Program-made: the position numbers and the translations under genes
In this document: positions 41,198 through 50,275 of the stretch, one piece after another
How positions within the stretch are numbered: the first letter of the stretch is position 1
How the letters are laid out: every line of letters begins with the position of its first letter
Notes under the pieces: model-generated
Seen by the model: the letters and a program-made list of their open reading frames with translations, nothing else
Database searches by the model: none
Told to the model about the DNA's origin: nothing
NCBI GenBank assembly: GCA_041166085.1
Contig: JBEEFP010000045.1
Location: forward strand, 1-64,000
Source of the DNA: JBEEFP01 sp041166085
Lineage (GTDB): Bacteria; Actinomycetota; Acidimicrobiia; Acidimicrobiales; JAFATL01
Direction of reading: 5' to 3'
Length of the DNA stretch: 64,000 nt

Positions 41198-42406
41198 ATG
41201 GCGGCCGACGGGGTCCCGCTGTCCGTGCGGGTGGAGCGCCAGGCCGGGCCCCTGGCGCGGCGCATGCTGGCCGAGCTCGTCCGCCAGATCCCGCTGTACT
41301 CGCACCTGCCCCAGGAGCAGTTGCAGGGCGAGATCCTCGACATCCTCAACTACAACCTGAGCGTCTTCTTCCGCATCCTGCGCGAAGGGGGCAAACCCTC
41401 GGCGGGGGACCTCACCGAGATCCGGGCCAGCGCGGCCCGGCGGGCCGAGGAGCGGATCCCGCTCGAGGCGGTGCTGACCGCCTACCACGTCGGTGCGCTG
41501 GTGGCGTGGCAGGAGCTGTGCCAGGAGGCCAGGCCCGACGAGCGCGACGACCTGCTCGACCTGGCCACCCACGTCATGGGCTACATCGAGGCGGTCACGA
41601 GCGGGGTGGCCGGCGCCTACCTCGAGGAGCGCCAGGCGATCTACGGGGAGGAGCGGGAGGCCCGCCGGGCGCTCGCCGAGGCACTGCTGGCGGGCGGGGG
41701 CAGCGATGCCGTCGCCCAGCGCAGCGGCCAGCCCCTCGCGCCGGGATACCTGGTGGTGGCGCTGCGCGTCGCGACCACGCCGGACGAGACGGACGAGGGC
41801 GTCGAGGGTGCGGTCGCGTCCCGACGCAAGCTGCGGCGGATCGAGCAGGTGCTGGCCGGGGGCTGGCGCGACGCCCTGTCGCTGTTGGGCGCGTCGGGCG
41901 GCACCGTGCTCATCCCCGTGCGGGCCGAGTCCGCCGTGTCCGAGCACGAGCGCCTTCCCGACCTACTGGCCAGCTTGACCGAGGCGGCGGGCGCGCCGGT
42001 GACGGCGGGCGCGTCCTTCCGGCCCGGCCTGTCAGGGGTCGCGGTGGCGGGCACCGAGGCGGCCGAGGTGCTGCGCCTCGCCAACGAGCTCGGGCGCCCG
42101 CCCGGCCTCTACGTGCTCGACGACGTGCTGCTCGAGTTCCTCGTCAGCCGCCCGTCCGACGCGGGGACGCGGCTGGCCGCGGTGCTGGCCGGCCTCGACC
42201 GCGGCCCCGAGCTGCTCGAGACCCTGCAGGGGTACTTCGACGCCGACCTCGACCGCCGCACCGCGGCGGCCGCCCTCAACATCCACCCCAACACCCTCGA
42301 CTACCGCCTCAAGCGGGTCGGCGAGCTCACCGGCCTGTCGACCAGCTCCGCCCGCGGCCTCCAAGTCCTCGGCGCCGCCCTGGTCGCCCGCCGCCTGGGC
42401 CGCTAA
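41198..42406 (+). CDS. PucR/CdaR-family transcriptional regulator
   Basis: 402 residues from ATG 41198; the much longer upstream frame is antisense to the GGDEF-EAL gene and not real. N-terminal helical sensor (about 1-165), a GGDEF-like degenerate middle (170-320) and a C-terminal PucR helix-turn-helix: LLETLQGYFDADLDRRTAAAALNIHPNTLDYRLKRVGELTGL. TACCCT at 41186-41191 could be the -10 of a leaderless mRNA. Effector unknown. Confidence 0.85.
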   Translation: MAADGVPLSVRVERQAGPLARRMLAELVRQIPLYSHLPQEQLQGEILDILNYNLSVFFRILREGGKPSAGDLTEIRASAARRAEERIPLEAVLTAYHVGALVAWQELCQEARPDERDDLLDLATHVMGYIEAVTSGVAGAYLEERQAIYGEEREARRALAEALLAGGGSDAVAQRSGQPLAPGYLVVALRVATTPDETDEGVEGAVASRRKLRRIEQVLAGGWRDALSLLGASGGTVLIPVRAESAVSEHERLPDLLASLTEAAGAPVTAGASFRPGLSGVAVAGTEAAEVLRLANELGRPPGLYVLDDVLLEFLVSRPSDAGTRLAAVLAGLDRGPELLETLQGYFDADLDRRTAAAALNIHPNTLDYRLKRVGELTGLSTSSARGLQVLGAALVARRLGR

Positions 42407-42410
42407 CTGA

Positions 42411-42463
42411 CCGACTTTTTCGCGATTCGACCGGCATGACCGGTCGAATCGCGAAATAGTCGG
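42411..42463. terminator. 24-base near-perfect hairpin between convergent genes
   Basis: 42411-42434 pairs with 42440-42463 with a single mismatch around CATGA. It lies just after the PucR stop (42406) and before the convergent anti-sigma stop (42482), so it may terminate both. Confidence 0.6.
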
Positions 42464-42481
42464 CTTGGGGTTGGCGTTTGG

Positions 42482-42742
42482 CTAGCGGCCGAGACGTTTC
42501 TGGACGCGCTCCCAGGCCCGGTCGAGGGCCTCGTCGTCGATGACGACGGGGTCCTCGGCGCCGACGAGCTCGGCCGCGGCCAGGCGGAACTCGCGCAGTT
42601 GGGCGCGGCACTCCGCGCACGCGTCCAGGTGGGCGTCGACGGCCGCCTGCTCGCCGTCGTCGTCGGGCACCGCGCCGAGCGCGTGCGCCGCGAGCACCGC
42701 TTTGCTCGGGTGCACGTCAGTCACGTCCCTAATACGTCTCAT
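42482..42742 (-). CDS. Zinc-finger anti-sigma factor (orphan)
   Basis: 86 residues from ATG 42742; GTG 42724 is an alternative. The ZAS motif is present: HALGAVPDDDGEQAAVDAHLDACAECRAQL, with the H-x3-C-x2-C zinc ligands. It lacks a membrane segment, so it is a cytoplasmic, probably redox- or metal-responsive, anti-sigma. No sigma gene is adjacent; the two ECF genes in the window lie 6-13 kb away. Confidence 0.75.
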   Translation of the reverse strand: MRRIRDVTDVHPSKAVLAAHALGAVPDDDGEQAAVDAHLDACAECRAQLREFRLAAAELVGAEDPVVIDDEALDRAWERVQKRLGR

Positions 42743-42814
42743 CGTGGGGCACGTGACGGCTTTGGTGCCGAGCATGACCGTGGCCGCACGCGACCCGTCC
42801 GAAATGCCCGAATA

Positions 42815-42830
42815 TTGTGACCGTTCACAA
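42815..42830. promoter_or_regulatory. Operator TTGTGACCGTTCACAA upstream of the hydrolase locus
   Basis: Six-base arms TTGTGA and TCACAA around CCGT, 57 bases before ATG 42888. The same dyad, TTGTGACCGCTCACAA, lies 63 bases before the second ceramidase-like gene at 50276. Two copies at the two starts of one functional locus argue for a dedicated regulator. Confidence 0.6.
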
Positions 42831-42887
42831 GACAGACCGTCACATTTCGGCTAGGCGTCAGTAGGTTCCCGACCGGCGTCCGGCGAA

Positions 42888-45722
42888 ATGCAGAGGGTGC
42901 GCACCCGGGTCGTCGCCCTCACCGTCCTCGCCCTCCTTCTCGCTGCGGTCCCCCTCGCGGCGCAGGCCAGCAGAAGGGCCGCCTCCGTCGGTGGGGTGAG
43001 GGCCGGCGTCGGCGTGGTGGACGCCACGTGGAACGTGGGCGCGTCGGCGGGCCAGTACGCCAGCGACCGACCGGGCCTCGAAGGGGAGACCTGGGCCGGC
43101 AGCCTGCAGGACGGGAACGCGCCGGACGTCGACCCCACCCGCCTCGCCACCGAGGACTTCGACCCCAACCTGCACTCGGTGAAGCGGGCGCCCAGCTACG
43201 GCGTCGAGTCGCGTCTGTCGGTGCGGGCCATCGTCGTGCAGAGCGCGGGCGGCGCACCCATCGCGCTGCTCAAGAGCGACAACTACCTGGCCCAGGACCT
43301 CCTCGTCCGCCGCGTCGGCCAGCTCCTGGCCGCGCAGGGCTCGGCGGTGACGCCCGACCACATCCTCTACAGCGCAACCCACAACCACTCCTCGCCCTAC
43401 TACACGACCGCGTCATGGGGCGTGTGGCTGTTCCAGGACGTGATGGACCTGCGCATGCTCGAGTTCCAAGCGCGCGCCATGGCGCAAGCGATCCGCCGCG
43501 GCGAGGAGAACCTCAGGCCGGTGCGCATGGGCGCGACCACCGTCGAGGCGGGCGGCGACTACCGCAACGCGCCCGGCGGCGCCATCGCCGACGACGGCAG
43601 CCCGTCGGGCTACCCGCAGTACGAGAACGACAAGGGCATGGTGGTCATCCGCTTCGACGACATCTCGGGCGACACGCCCAAGCCCCTCGCGGTGTGGATG
43701 AACTACGGCGTGCACCCCGAGAGCCTCGACGGCTACGACCTCATCACCGGCGACTACATCTCGCCGTTGCAGCGCTTCGTCGAGCGGGAGACGGGCGCGC
43801 CGCTCGTGTTCAGCCAGGGCGACGTCGGCAGCTCGGAACCCGCCAACGACACCAAGGACACCATCGGTCCCGGCGTCGTGCGCGCCTTCTCCCACTACGG
43901 GTACGCGCAGACCGAGCGCCACGCCCGCCTGCTGGCCGACAAGGTCGTGGAGGGCTACCGCCAGATCGGGGCCGACGAGGGCACCATCCCGTGGACGACC
44001 AACTTCCCGGTTGCCATGTTCGACGGATGGGTGCCCGGACCGGTGTCGCACCCGTACCCCGCGGTGTCGAACTGCCGCACCGAGCCGACGGTCGAGGGCA
44101 ACCCGGGTGTGCCCATCGCCGGCCTGCCCGACTGCGCGCGACCGGGCGACAGCAACGACAACGCCAGCCCCGTGTTCGAGAGCCTGAAGATGCACGGCAT
44201 CCCCGTGCCCGAGCACTACGACGGACCGTCGCACGGCGCGGTGGAGGAGAACTACCGCATCCACCTGCAGGCTGTCCGCCTCGGGGACATCCTGCTGGCG
44301 TCGTGCTCGTGCGAGCCCCAGGTCGACCTCATCAAGAACCTCGAGAGCCGCACCAACGACAAGGCGGGTGACATCTACGACGGCTTCGACTGGGCGCCGT
44401 ACTGCGACCAGCAGCCCGACGGGACCTGGAAGTGCCCGAACCCCGGTCTGCCCGAGTCGAAGGTGTTTTCCGACCGCAGCCTCTCGGTGACCGACGCCGC
44501 GTACAAGCGCATGGTCGCCCAGGTGCACAACGACGCCAAGGGATGGGACGCCCCGGAGAACGCGCCCTTCGCCAACGCCGAGCCCGCCGATCCCGCCCAG
44601 ATCAAGGGCAACTTCACCAAAGAAGAGGTGCAGCAGCTCGGCGCGCCCGGCTACAAGCTCACCGTCGGCCTCGGCCACACCGGTGACTACAACGGCTACA
44701 CGGTCAGCTACCGGATGTTCATGAGCTTCGACCACTACCGCAAGGCCCTCACCGCCTACGGACCGCACACCGCCGACTACATGGCGACGCGGCTGGTGCG
44801 TATGGCCGCCGCGTTGCAGGGCGCGCCGCTGCCGGCTGACGAGCCGCTGCAGGCCTTCGCCAACGTCGACGAGGTGCGCCAGGAGGCCCAGGCACAGGCG
44901 CTCGGCCACGCGGCATCGGCTGCCTACGACGGATGGGACGCCACGCTCCCCGACGACGCGGGCAAGGCGGAAGCGGTCGAGCAGCCCAAGGACATGACCC
45001 GCTTCGACGCCGCGTCGTTCACGTGGCGGGGCGGCAACAACGACGTCGATCAGCCGCTCGTGGGCGTCGAGCGCAACGTCGACGGCACGTGGCGCCCCTA
45101 CGCCGACCAGTCGGGCGAGGTGCAGACCATCCTGCATCTGCCCAAGGGCGTGCAGAGCCTCGTCAACTACCGCGCCAACCAGCAGGAGTGGTTGTGGACG
45201 GCGAACTTCGAGGCGGCCGACTGGTTCCCGCGCAACGTGACGCCTGACGGACAGGTGCCCACCGGGACGTACCGCTTCGTCGTGCAGGGCCATCAGCACA
45301 CGGGCGGGACGACGCATCAGTACCGCCTCGCGTCGAACCCGTTCACGGTGCGGCCGTGGGAAGGCGTGACGGTGCAGGACGTGCAGGTCGGTCCGGACGG
45401 CGCGGTGTCCTTCACCGCCGCCGCCACCTACCCCCGCACCTACAAGACCTCGATCAAGGCCATCGGTGACGACGGCAACAATCCGATCTGCAAGACGTGC
45501 ACGTTCCGGCCGTGGGCGTCGACGGGCCAGGTCGTCAGCGCGACGGTCACCATCCATCGGGCGGACGGCACGACCGCCACCGTGCCAGCCACGTTGACCG
45601 GCGGCCGGTGGGTCGCGTCGGACGCCCACCTCGCACCGGGCGACCGAGCGGTGATCGAACGAGGCGCGGTGGTCGACTCGTTCGGTGAGATCAACGGCGC
45701 CGACGCATCGGTGGCGGCGTGA
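42888..45722 (+). CDS. Secreted neutral-ceramidase-like protein (long form)
   Basis: 944 residues from ATG 42888. Signal peptide ~1-26. The N-terminal domain resembles neutral/alkaline ceramidases: VRAIVVQS, then SATHNHSSPYY (HNH zinc region, ~164), VWMNYGVHPES, and SQGDVGSSEP (where family members have GDVSPN). RKALTAYGPHTADYMA is the family-like YGPHT region. A C-terminal beta-sandwich follows. Ceramidases cleave the N-acyl bond of ceramide, but bacterial homologues are often of unknown specificity. First gene of a seven-gene run; TGATG overlap with the next. Confidence 0.8.
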   Translation: MQRVRTRVVALTVLALLLAAVPLAAQASRRAASVGGVRAGVGVVDATWNVGASAGQYASDRPGLEGETWAGSLQDGNAPDVDPTRLATEDFDPNLHSVKRAPSYGVESRLSVRAIVVQSAGGAPIALLKSDNYLAQDLLVRRVGQLLAAQGSAVTPDHILYSATHNHSSPYYTTASWGVWLFQDVMDLRMLEFQARAMAQAIRRGEENLRPVRMGATTVEAGGDYRNAPGGAIADDGSPSGYPQYENDKGMVVIRFDDISGDTPKPLAVWMNYGVHPESLDGYDLITGDYISPLQRFVERETGAPLVFSQGDVGSSEPANDTKDTIGPGVVRAFSHYGYAQTERHARLLADKVVEGYRQIGADEGTIPWTTNFPVAMFDGWVPGPVSHPYPAVSNCRTEPTVEGNPGVPIAGLPDCARPGDSNDNASPVFESLKMHGIPVPEHYDGPSHGAVEENYRIHLQAVRLGDILLASCSCEPQVDLIKNLESRTNDKAGDIYDGFDWAPYCDQQPDGTWKCPNPGLPESKVFSDRSLSVTDAAYKRMVAQVHNDAKGWDAPENAPFANAEPADPAQIKGNFTKEEVQQLGAPGYKLTVGLGHTGDYNGYTVSYRMFMSFDHYRKALTAYGPHTADYMATRLVRMAAALQGAPLPADEPLQAFANVDEVRQEAQAQALGHAASAAYDGWDATLPDDAGKAEAVEQPKDMTRFDAASFTWRGGNNDVDQPLVGVERNVDGTWRPYADQSGEVQTILHLPKGVQSLVNYRANQQEWLWTANFEAADWFPRNVTPDGQVPTGTYRFVVQGHQHTGGTTHQYRLASNPFTVRPWEGVTVQDVQVGPDGAVSFTAAATYPRTYKTSIKAIGDDGNNPICKTCTFRPWASTGQVVSATVTIHRADGTTATVPATLTGGRWVASDAHLAPGDRAVIERGAVVDSFGEINGADASVAA

Positions 45723-48019
45723 TGCGGCCCCGTCGTCTCGCCGTTCTCACCGCGGTGCTGTTCCTGTGCGGGTCGGGCGCCGCGCTGGCCCGCACCATCC
45801 CCGATCCCGCGCCCGAGCTGCCGATCCTCCACGAAGAGACCAAGGCCGGCACCGTGGTGATCGAGGGGAGCACAGTCGCGCCCGTTGCCGCCCGCACGGT
45901 CGACGGCCACATCGACGACTGGACGGGAACCGGTACCGACCTGGGCGGCACCACCGTCTCGAGCCGGGGCGAGCTCGTCTACACCGACCACCTCTTCGAT
46001 GCCTACGGCGCCGACGACGGTGGCGATGCGCAGCGGCTGGCCGTGCTCGACCCGCTCAACGCGGGCGTCCCCGAGACCTACCGCCTCGATCCCATCTTCC
46101 AGGCGGACCTGCCCGGCGAGTTCGGCGTGCCCACGCCCGCGGAGGCCAAGGCCGAGGAGCAGTACGGCGACCTCGACTACACGGCCGCCGCCGATCTCAC
46201 CGAGGTGCGCCTGGCTGCCGACGGCACGTCGCTCTACGCGCTGGCCCGCACCGCGTCCATGACCGCGCCCGACCAGACAGCGGTCGTGCTGCTGTTCGAC
46301 ACCGTGCCGGGAACGGCGCGCCACGACATCCCCTTCGGCACCGGCATCCACTCCGACACCGCCGACGTCGCCGTCCTGCTGGCCAGTGGCCGGGGCCGCG
46401 CCGTCGACCTCGCGACGGGCGCGGAGACAGCGGTGCCGGTCGCGGCCGACGCGACCGGATGGACGAACGCCATCGAGGCGTCCGTCCCGCTCTCGTTGCT
46501 CGGAGGCGAGCATCCCGTGCGGGTGGCGGCGGCCAGCGGCCTCTTCGACGCGGCAACCGGGAATGTGCGTGCGCTCGCCAACGTGGCGTTCCGCAGCGCG
46601 GAGCCGGTGCGCACGTGGTTCGACAAGTCGCAGGCCCTGACCCTCGGCCAGGGCACCATCGACCCCTTCTTCACCGGCGTCGACCCGGCCGCCCTGCGCG
46701 CAGGGCGCACCGACGCGTGGCACGCCGGTCCCGGCTACTTCGACAAGCTCTTCACCTCGTCCGAGGCCATCTCCAGCGAAGGCGGCCAGGAAGGCATCCG
46801 CCAGCACTACGGCCTGTTCATCCCGACGGCGTACGGCACGGGCGCGACCAAGGTGCCGCTCACCTTCTGGCTGCACTGGCGGGGCGGCAAGGCCCATTCG
46901 GCCGCGGCGGTGTCGCCGCGCATCATGCGGGACTTCGGCGAGAACGCCGGCACCATCGTGGCCGCGCCCCGCGGACGGGGCAGCTCGTCGTGGTACCTGG
47001 GACGAGGACAGGTCGACCTCGACGAGGTCTACGCGGATGTCACCAAGCTCTTCTCCATCGACCTCGACCGCGTCAACGTCACCGGACACTCGATGGGCGG
47101 ATGGGGGAGCTGGCTCGAAGCGGTGCTGCATCCTGACCGCTTCGCGGGCGCCCTCCCGGTGGAGGGCCCGCTGACGCAGGGTGCGTGGACCGGTCTCGAC
47201 TTCCCCGGTTGCGATGACTACAAGTACAGCGAGTACACGTTCTGCTACGTCGAGACCAACAACAGCGACCCGCGCACGCAGCACACGTTGCGCATGATGA
47301 CCAACCTCCGCAACACACCGATCGCGGTGTGGCAGGGCGCCATCGACGAGCTGGTGCCGGTGAGCGGCGTGACCCGGCAGATGACCGAGCTGGCCAACCT
47401 CGGCTACCGCTACCGGTACTACCTGTTCCCGAACTACGAGCACTACAGCCATCCCGTCGTGGACGAGTGGGCGGAGGGGGCGCGCTTCTTCCAGACGGTC
47501 AAGCGCGATCCCAACCCCGTCCGCGTCACCTACCGCCGCGACATGCCGTTCGAGCGCAGCGTGGAGTCGGGCGCCAACCAGCAGGACGACAAAGTCGAGG
47601 TGCAGCTCGACTTCGACCACGCTTACTGGATGAGCGAGCTCACCGCTGCTGACGACGTGCACGGCGTGGCCGCGTTCGACGGACGAACCCTGGCCCGTCC
47701 CGACCCGCCGATGCTCACCGTCCCCGAGGCGGGCGGGCCCGCGTCGGTCGGGCAGGTTGGTCCATACGTGATGACGGGCCAGACGTGGGTGCAGAACCCG
47801 CTGGCGACGGCGGCACCGACATCCAACGGCTTCGACGTCACCCTCTCGGGCGCGTCGGCCGTTCGCCTCGACCTCGCGCGCATGGGCATCGACCCCACGA
47901 AGCCCATCACCGCCAAGGTCACCACCGACACGCCGCTGTCGCTCCGCCTCGACCGGGGCGGCGCCGGCGTGCAGACCCTCACCCTGCAACCGGGCACGAC
48001 GACGCTGCTCCTGCCGTGA
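45722..48019 (+). CDS. Secreted alpha/beta hydrolase with N-terminal beta domain
   Basis: 765 residues from ATG 45722, coupled to the ceramidase-like gene (TGATG). Signal peptide ~1-25. The N-terminal ~380 residues are a beta-rich accessory part, and the alpha/beta core follows with TFWLHWRGG, GHSMGGWG (nucleophile Ser at ~457) and a late GYRYRYYLFPNYEHYSHP His region. This is esterase or PHB-depolymerase-like. It overlaps the GH92 gene by GTGA. Confidence 0.78.
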   Translation: MRPRRLAVLTAVLFLCGSGAALARTIPDPAPELPILHEETKAGTVVIEGSTVAPVAARTVDGHIDDWTGTGTDLGGTTVSSRGELVYTDHLFDAYGADDGGDAQRLAVLDPLNAGVPETYRLDPIFQADLPGEFGVPTPAEAKAEEQYGDLDYTAAADLTEVRLAADGTSLYALARTASMTAPDQTAVVLLFDTVPGTARHDIPFGTGIHSDTADVAVLLASGRGRAVDLATGAETAVPVAADATGWTNAIEASVPLSLLGGEHPVRVAAASGLFDAATGNVRALANVAFRSAEPVRTWFDKSQALTLGQGTIDPFFTGVDPAALRAGRTDAWHAGPGYFDKLFTSSEAISSEGGQEGIRQHYGLFIPTAYGTGATKVPLTFWLHWRGGKAHSAAAVSPRIMRDFGENAGTIVAAPRGRGSSSWYLGRGQVDLDEVYADVTKLFSIDLDRVNVTGHSMGGWGSWLEAVLHPDRFAGALPVEGPLTQGAWTGLDFPGCDDYKYSEYTFCYVETNNSDPRTQHTLRMMTNLRNTPIAVWQGAIDELVPVSGVTRQMTELANLGYRYRYYLFPNYEHYSHPVVDEWAEGARFFQTVKRDPNPVRVTYRRDMPFERSVESGANQQDDKVEVQLDFDHAYWMSELTAADDVHGVAAFDGRTLARPDPPMLTVPEAGGPASVGQVGPYVMTGQTWVQNPLATAAPTSNGFDVTLSGASAVRLDLARMGIDPTKPITAKVTTDTPLSLRLDRGGAGVQTLTLQPGTTTLLLP

Positions 48020-50199
48020 GGCGGGGAGCGGTCCTCGCCGCGGCACTGCTGGCGCTGGCGGGCGTGCCCCTCGCTCGCGCCGCCACCCCGGCGGCCGGGC
48101 CGGCCGGGCCCGACCTGGCGCGCTACGTCGATCCCATGATCGGCACCATGCCGCCCGGCTTCGTGTTCCCCGGGGCGTCGGTGCCGTTCGGGATGGTGCA
48201 GAACTCGCCCGACACCTACGGCGAGTTCGCCTACAGCGGCTACCTGTGGACGGACCCGACCATCGGCGGGTTCGGACTCGTCCACCTGAACGGCCCTGGC
48301 GTGAAGAAGGCGGGCGACCTCCCGTTCATGCCCGTCGCCGGGCCGGTGGTGCCGGAGAACTACGCGTCGCCGTTCGACCACGCCACCGAACAGGCGTCGG
48401 CGGGTGCGTACTCGGTGCTGCTGTCGCGCTACGCGACGACCGTCGACCTCACCGCCGGGCTGCGCACCGCCCATCAGCGGTACCACTTCCCGCCCGCGGT
48501 CGCCGGCAACGTGGTGATGGACGTGGGGCGCAGCGTGGAGGGACAGCACGCGGGCGGTCTCGAGGTCGTCGGTGACCGCGAGGTGCGCGGCTACGCGCAC
48601 GGCCGCTACCCGGTGTGGTTCGTGGCCCGCTTCAGCCGTCCCTTCTCGGCGTACACGCCCTTCACCGATCGGCCCGGCGGCTACGTGACCTTTCCTGACG
48701 GTGGCGACGTGAGCATGCAGGCGGGCGTGTCCTTCGTCGACTGGGACGGCGCGAGCGCCAACCTCGACTCGGAGCCCGTCACGTTCGACGACGCACGCGC
48801 CGCCGCGCGCGCGGCGTGGAACCGCGAGCTGGCGCGGGCCGACGTCACCGACGCGGGCGCCGCGACGGAGCTCGACCTGCGCAGCTTCTACACCGCCCTC
48901 TTCCACGCCCAACAGCATCCCAACGTGTTCAGCGACGCGGACGGCCGCTACCTCGGCTTCGACAAGCAGGTGCACACCGCGTCGGGCCGCCTGCAGTACG
49001 CCAACTTCTCGTCGTGGGACACCTACAAGGCCCAGAACCAGCTGCTGGCCACCATCCAGCCCGACCGCTACCGCGACATCCTGCTGTCGCTGGCCGCCGA
49101 CTACCGCGAGGGAGGCCAGCTGCCCCGCTGGGCCGAGCAGAACTTCGACGCGGCCCACATGAGCGGCGACCCCGCGATACCGATGATCGCCGACGGCGTC
49201 TGCCGCGGCCTGCTCGACCGGCCCGAGGACGCGTCGGCGCTCGCCGACCTCTACCAGGGCGCGGTCGAGCTGGCCGACGTCCACCGTCCGCCCGAGCTGG
49301 GGTCGCTCGGCTACCTCCCCGGTCGCCCCGGCACGACCCTCGAGTACGGCGTGGCCGACTTCTCCCTCGCCCTCCTGGCCAACCGCCTCGGTCACCCCGC
49401 CGACGCCGACCACTTCCTCGCCGGCTCCCTCCGTTACCGGTCCGTCCTCGACCCCGACACCAAGTGGGTGCGTCCCCGGGCCGCCGACGGATCGTGGGGA
49501 ACGCCGTTCGACCCGACCGACGAGACCGGCTTCCAGGAGGGCAACTCGTGGCAGTACTCGTGGCTGGCGCCCCAGGACGCGCGCGGCCTGTTCGACCGCA
49601 TGGGTGGTGACGCGGCGGCCGCCGACCGTCTCGACCAGCTGTTAGCGGCGCCGCCCGAGGTGCAGACGCGCGCCACCGCGTTCGGGCTGGTGTACCGCGC
49701 GCCGCAGTACGCACCGGGCAACGAGCACGACCTCCAGGTGCCGGCCATGTACGCGTTCGCGGGCAAGCCGTGGCGCGCTCAGGCCGAGCTGCGCGAGGTG
49801 AAGCAGGTCTTCCGGGCCACGCCCGACGGTCTGCCCGGCAACGACGACCTCGGGTCGTTGTCGGCCTGGTACGTGTGGAGCGCCCTCGGGCTCGGCCCGG
49901 TGACGCCCGGCGCACCGTTCCTCGTCGTGGGCAGTCCCCAGTTCGGCCGCGTCGAGCTGCACGTCGGGAGTGGGGCGCCGTTCACCATTGCCGCGAGCGG
50001 GGGGTCCGACGCAGCGCCCTACGTGCAGGGCGCCGTCCTCGGTGGCGCGCCCGTGACCGCGAGCTGGGTCCCGGCCGCTGCCCTGCGGTCGGGCGAGACC
50101 CTGGAGGTGGCCATGGGGCCGACCCCGGACACCTCGCCGCATGCGCCGCCGCCGTCGGCCAGCGCCGATCCCCTGGCTGCGTTTGGCTGCGGGTTGTGA
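48016..50199 (+). CDS. Secreted glycoside hydrolase family 92 (alpha-mannosidase-like)
   Basis: 727 residues from GTG 48016. Signal peptide ~1-22. GH92 features: YVDPMIGTMPPGFVFPGASVPFGMVQNSPD, GGFGLVHLNGPG, FSSWDTYKAQNQLLA, and the C-terminal GNDDLGSLSAWYVWSALGLGP carrying the catalytic acid region. GH92 enzymes are calcium-dependent exo-alpha-mannosidases. Last gene of the first sub-operon; its stop codon lies inside the second operator dyad. Confidence 0.9.
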   Translation: MRRGAVLAAALLALAGVPLARAATPAAGPAGPDLARYVDPMIGTMPPGFVFPGASVPFGMVQNSPDTYGEFAYSGYLWTDPTIGGFGLVHLNGPGVKKAGDLPFMPVAGPVVPENYASPFDHATEQASAGAYSVLLSRYATTVDLTAGLRTAHQRYHFPPAVAGNVVMDVGRSVEGQHAGGLEVVGDREVRGYAHGRYPVWFVARFSRPFSAYTPFTDRPGGYVTFPDGGDVSMQAGVSFVDWDGASANLDSEPVTFDDARAAARAAWNRELARADVTDAGAATELDLRSFYTALFHAQQHPNVFSDADGRYLGFDKQVHTASGRLQYANFSSWDTYKAQNQLLATIQPDRYRDILLSLAADYREGGQLPRWAEQNFDAAHMSGDPAIPMIADGVCRGLLDRPEDASALADLYQGAVELADVHRPPELGSLGYLPGRPGTTLEYGVADFSLALLANRLGHPADADHFLAGSLRYRSVLDPDTKWVRPRAADGSWGTPFDPTDETGFQEGNSWQYSWLAPQDARGLFDRMGGDAAAADRLDQLLAAPPEVQTRATAFGLVYRAPQYAPGNEHDLQVPAMYAFAGKPWRAQAELREVKQVFRATPDGLPGNDDLGSLSAWYVWSALGLGPVTPGAPFLVVGSPQFGRVELHVGSGAPFTIAASGGSDAAPYVQGAVLGGAPVTASWVPAAALRSGETLEVAMGPTPDTSPHAPPPSASADPLAAFGCGL

Positions 50200-50212
50200 C
50201 CGCTCACAACCC
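50191..50212. promoter_or_regulatory. Second operator, 22-base dyad around TTGTGACCGCTCACAA
   Basis: Perfect 9-base arms GGGTTGTGA (50191-50199) and TCACAACCC (50204-50212) around CCGC. The GH92 stop codon TGA (50197-50199) is part of the left arm. Same core as at 42815. Confidence 0.62.
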
Positions 50213-50275
50213 AAGGGCCGCGATTTCCCCCTACACCTGACAGGAAGTTGTCGCCGCTTTGGGGAACTCTCCAAC

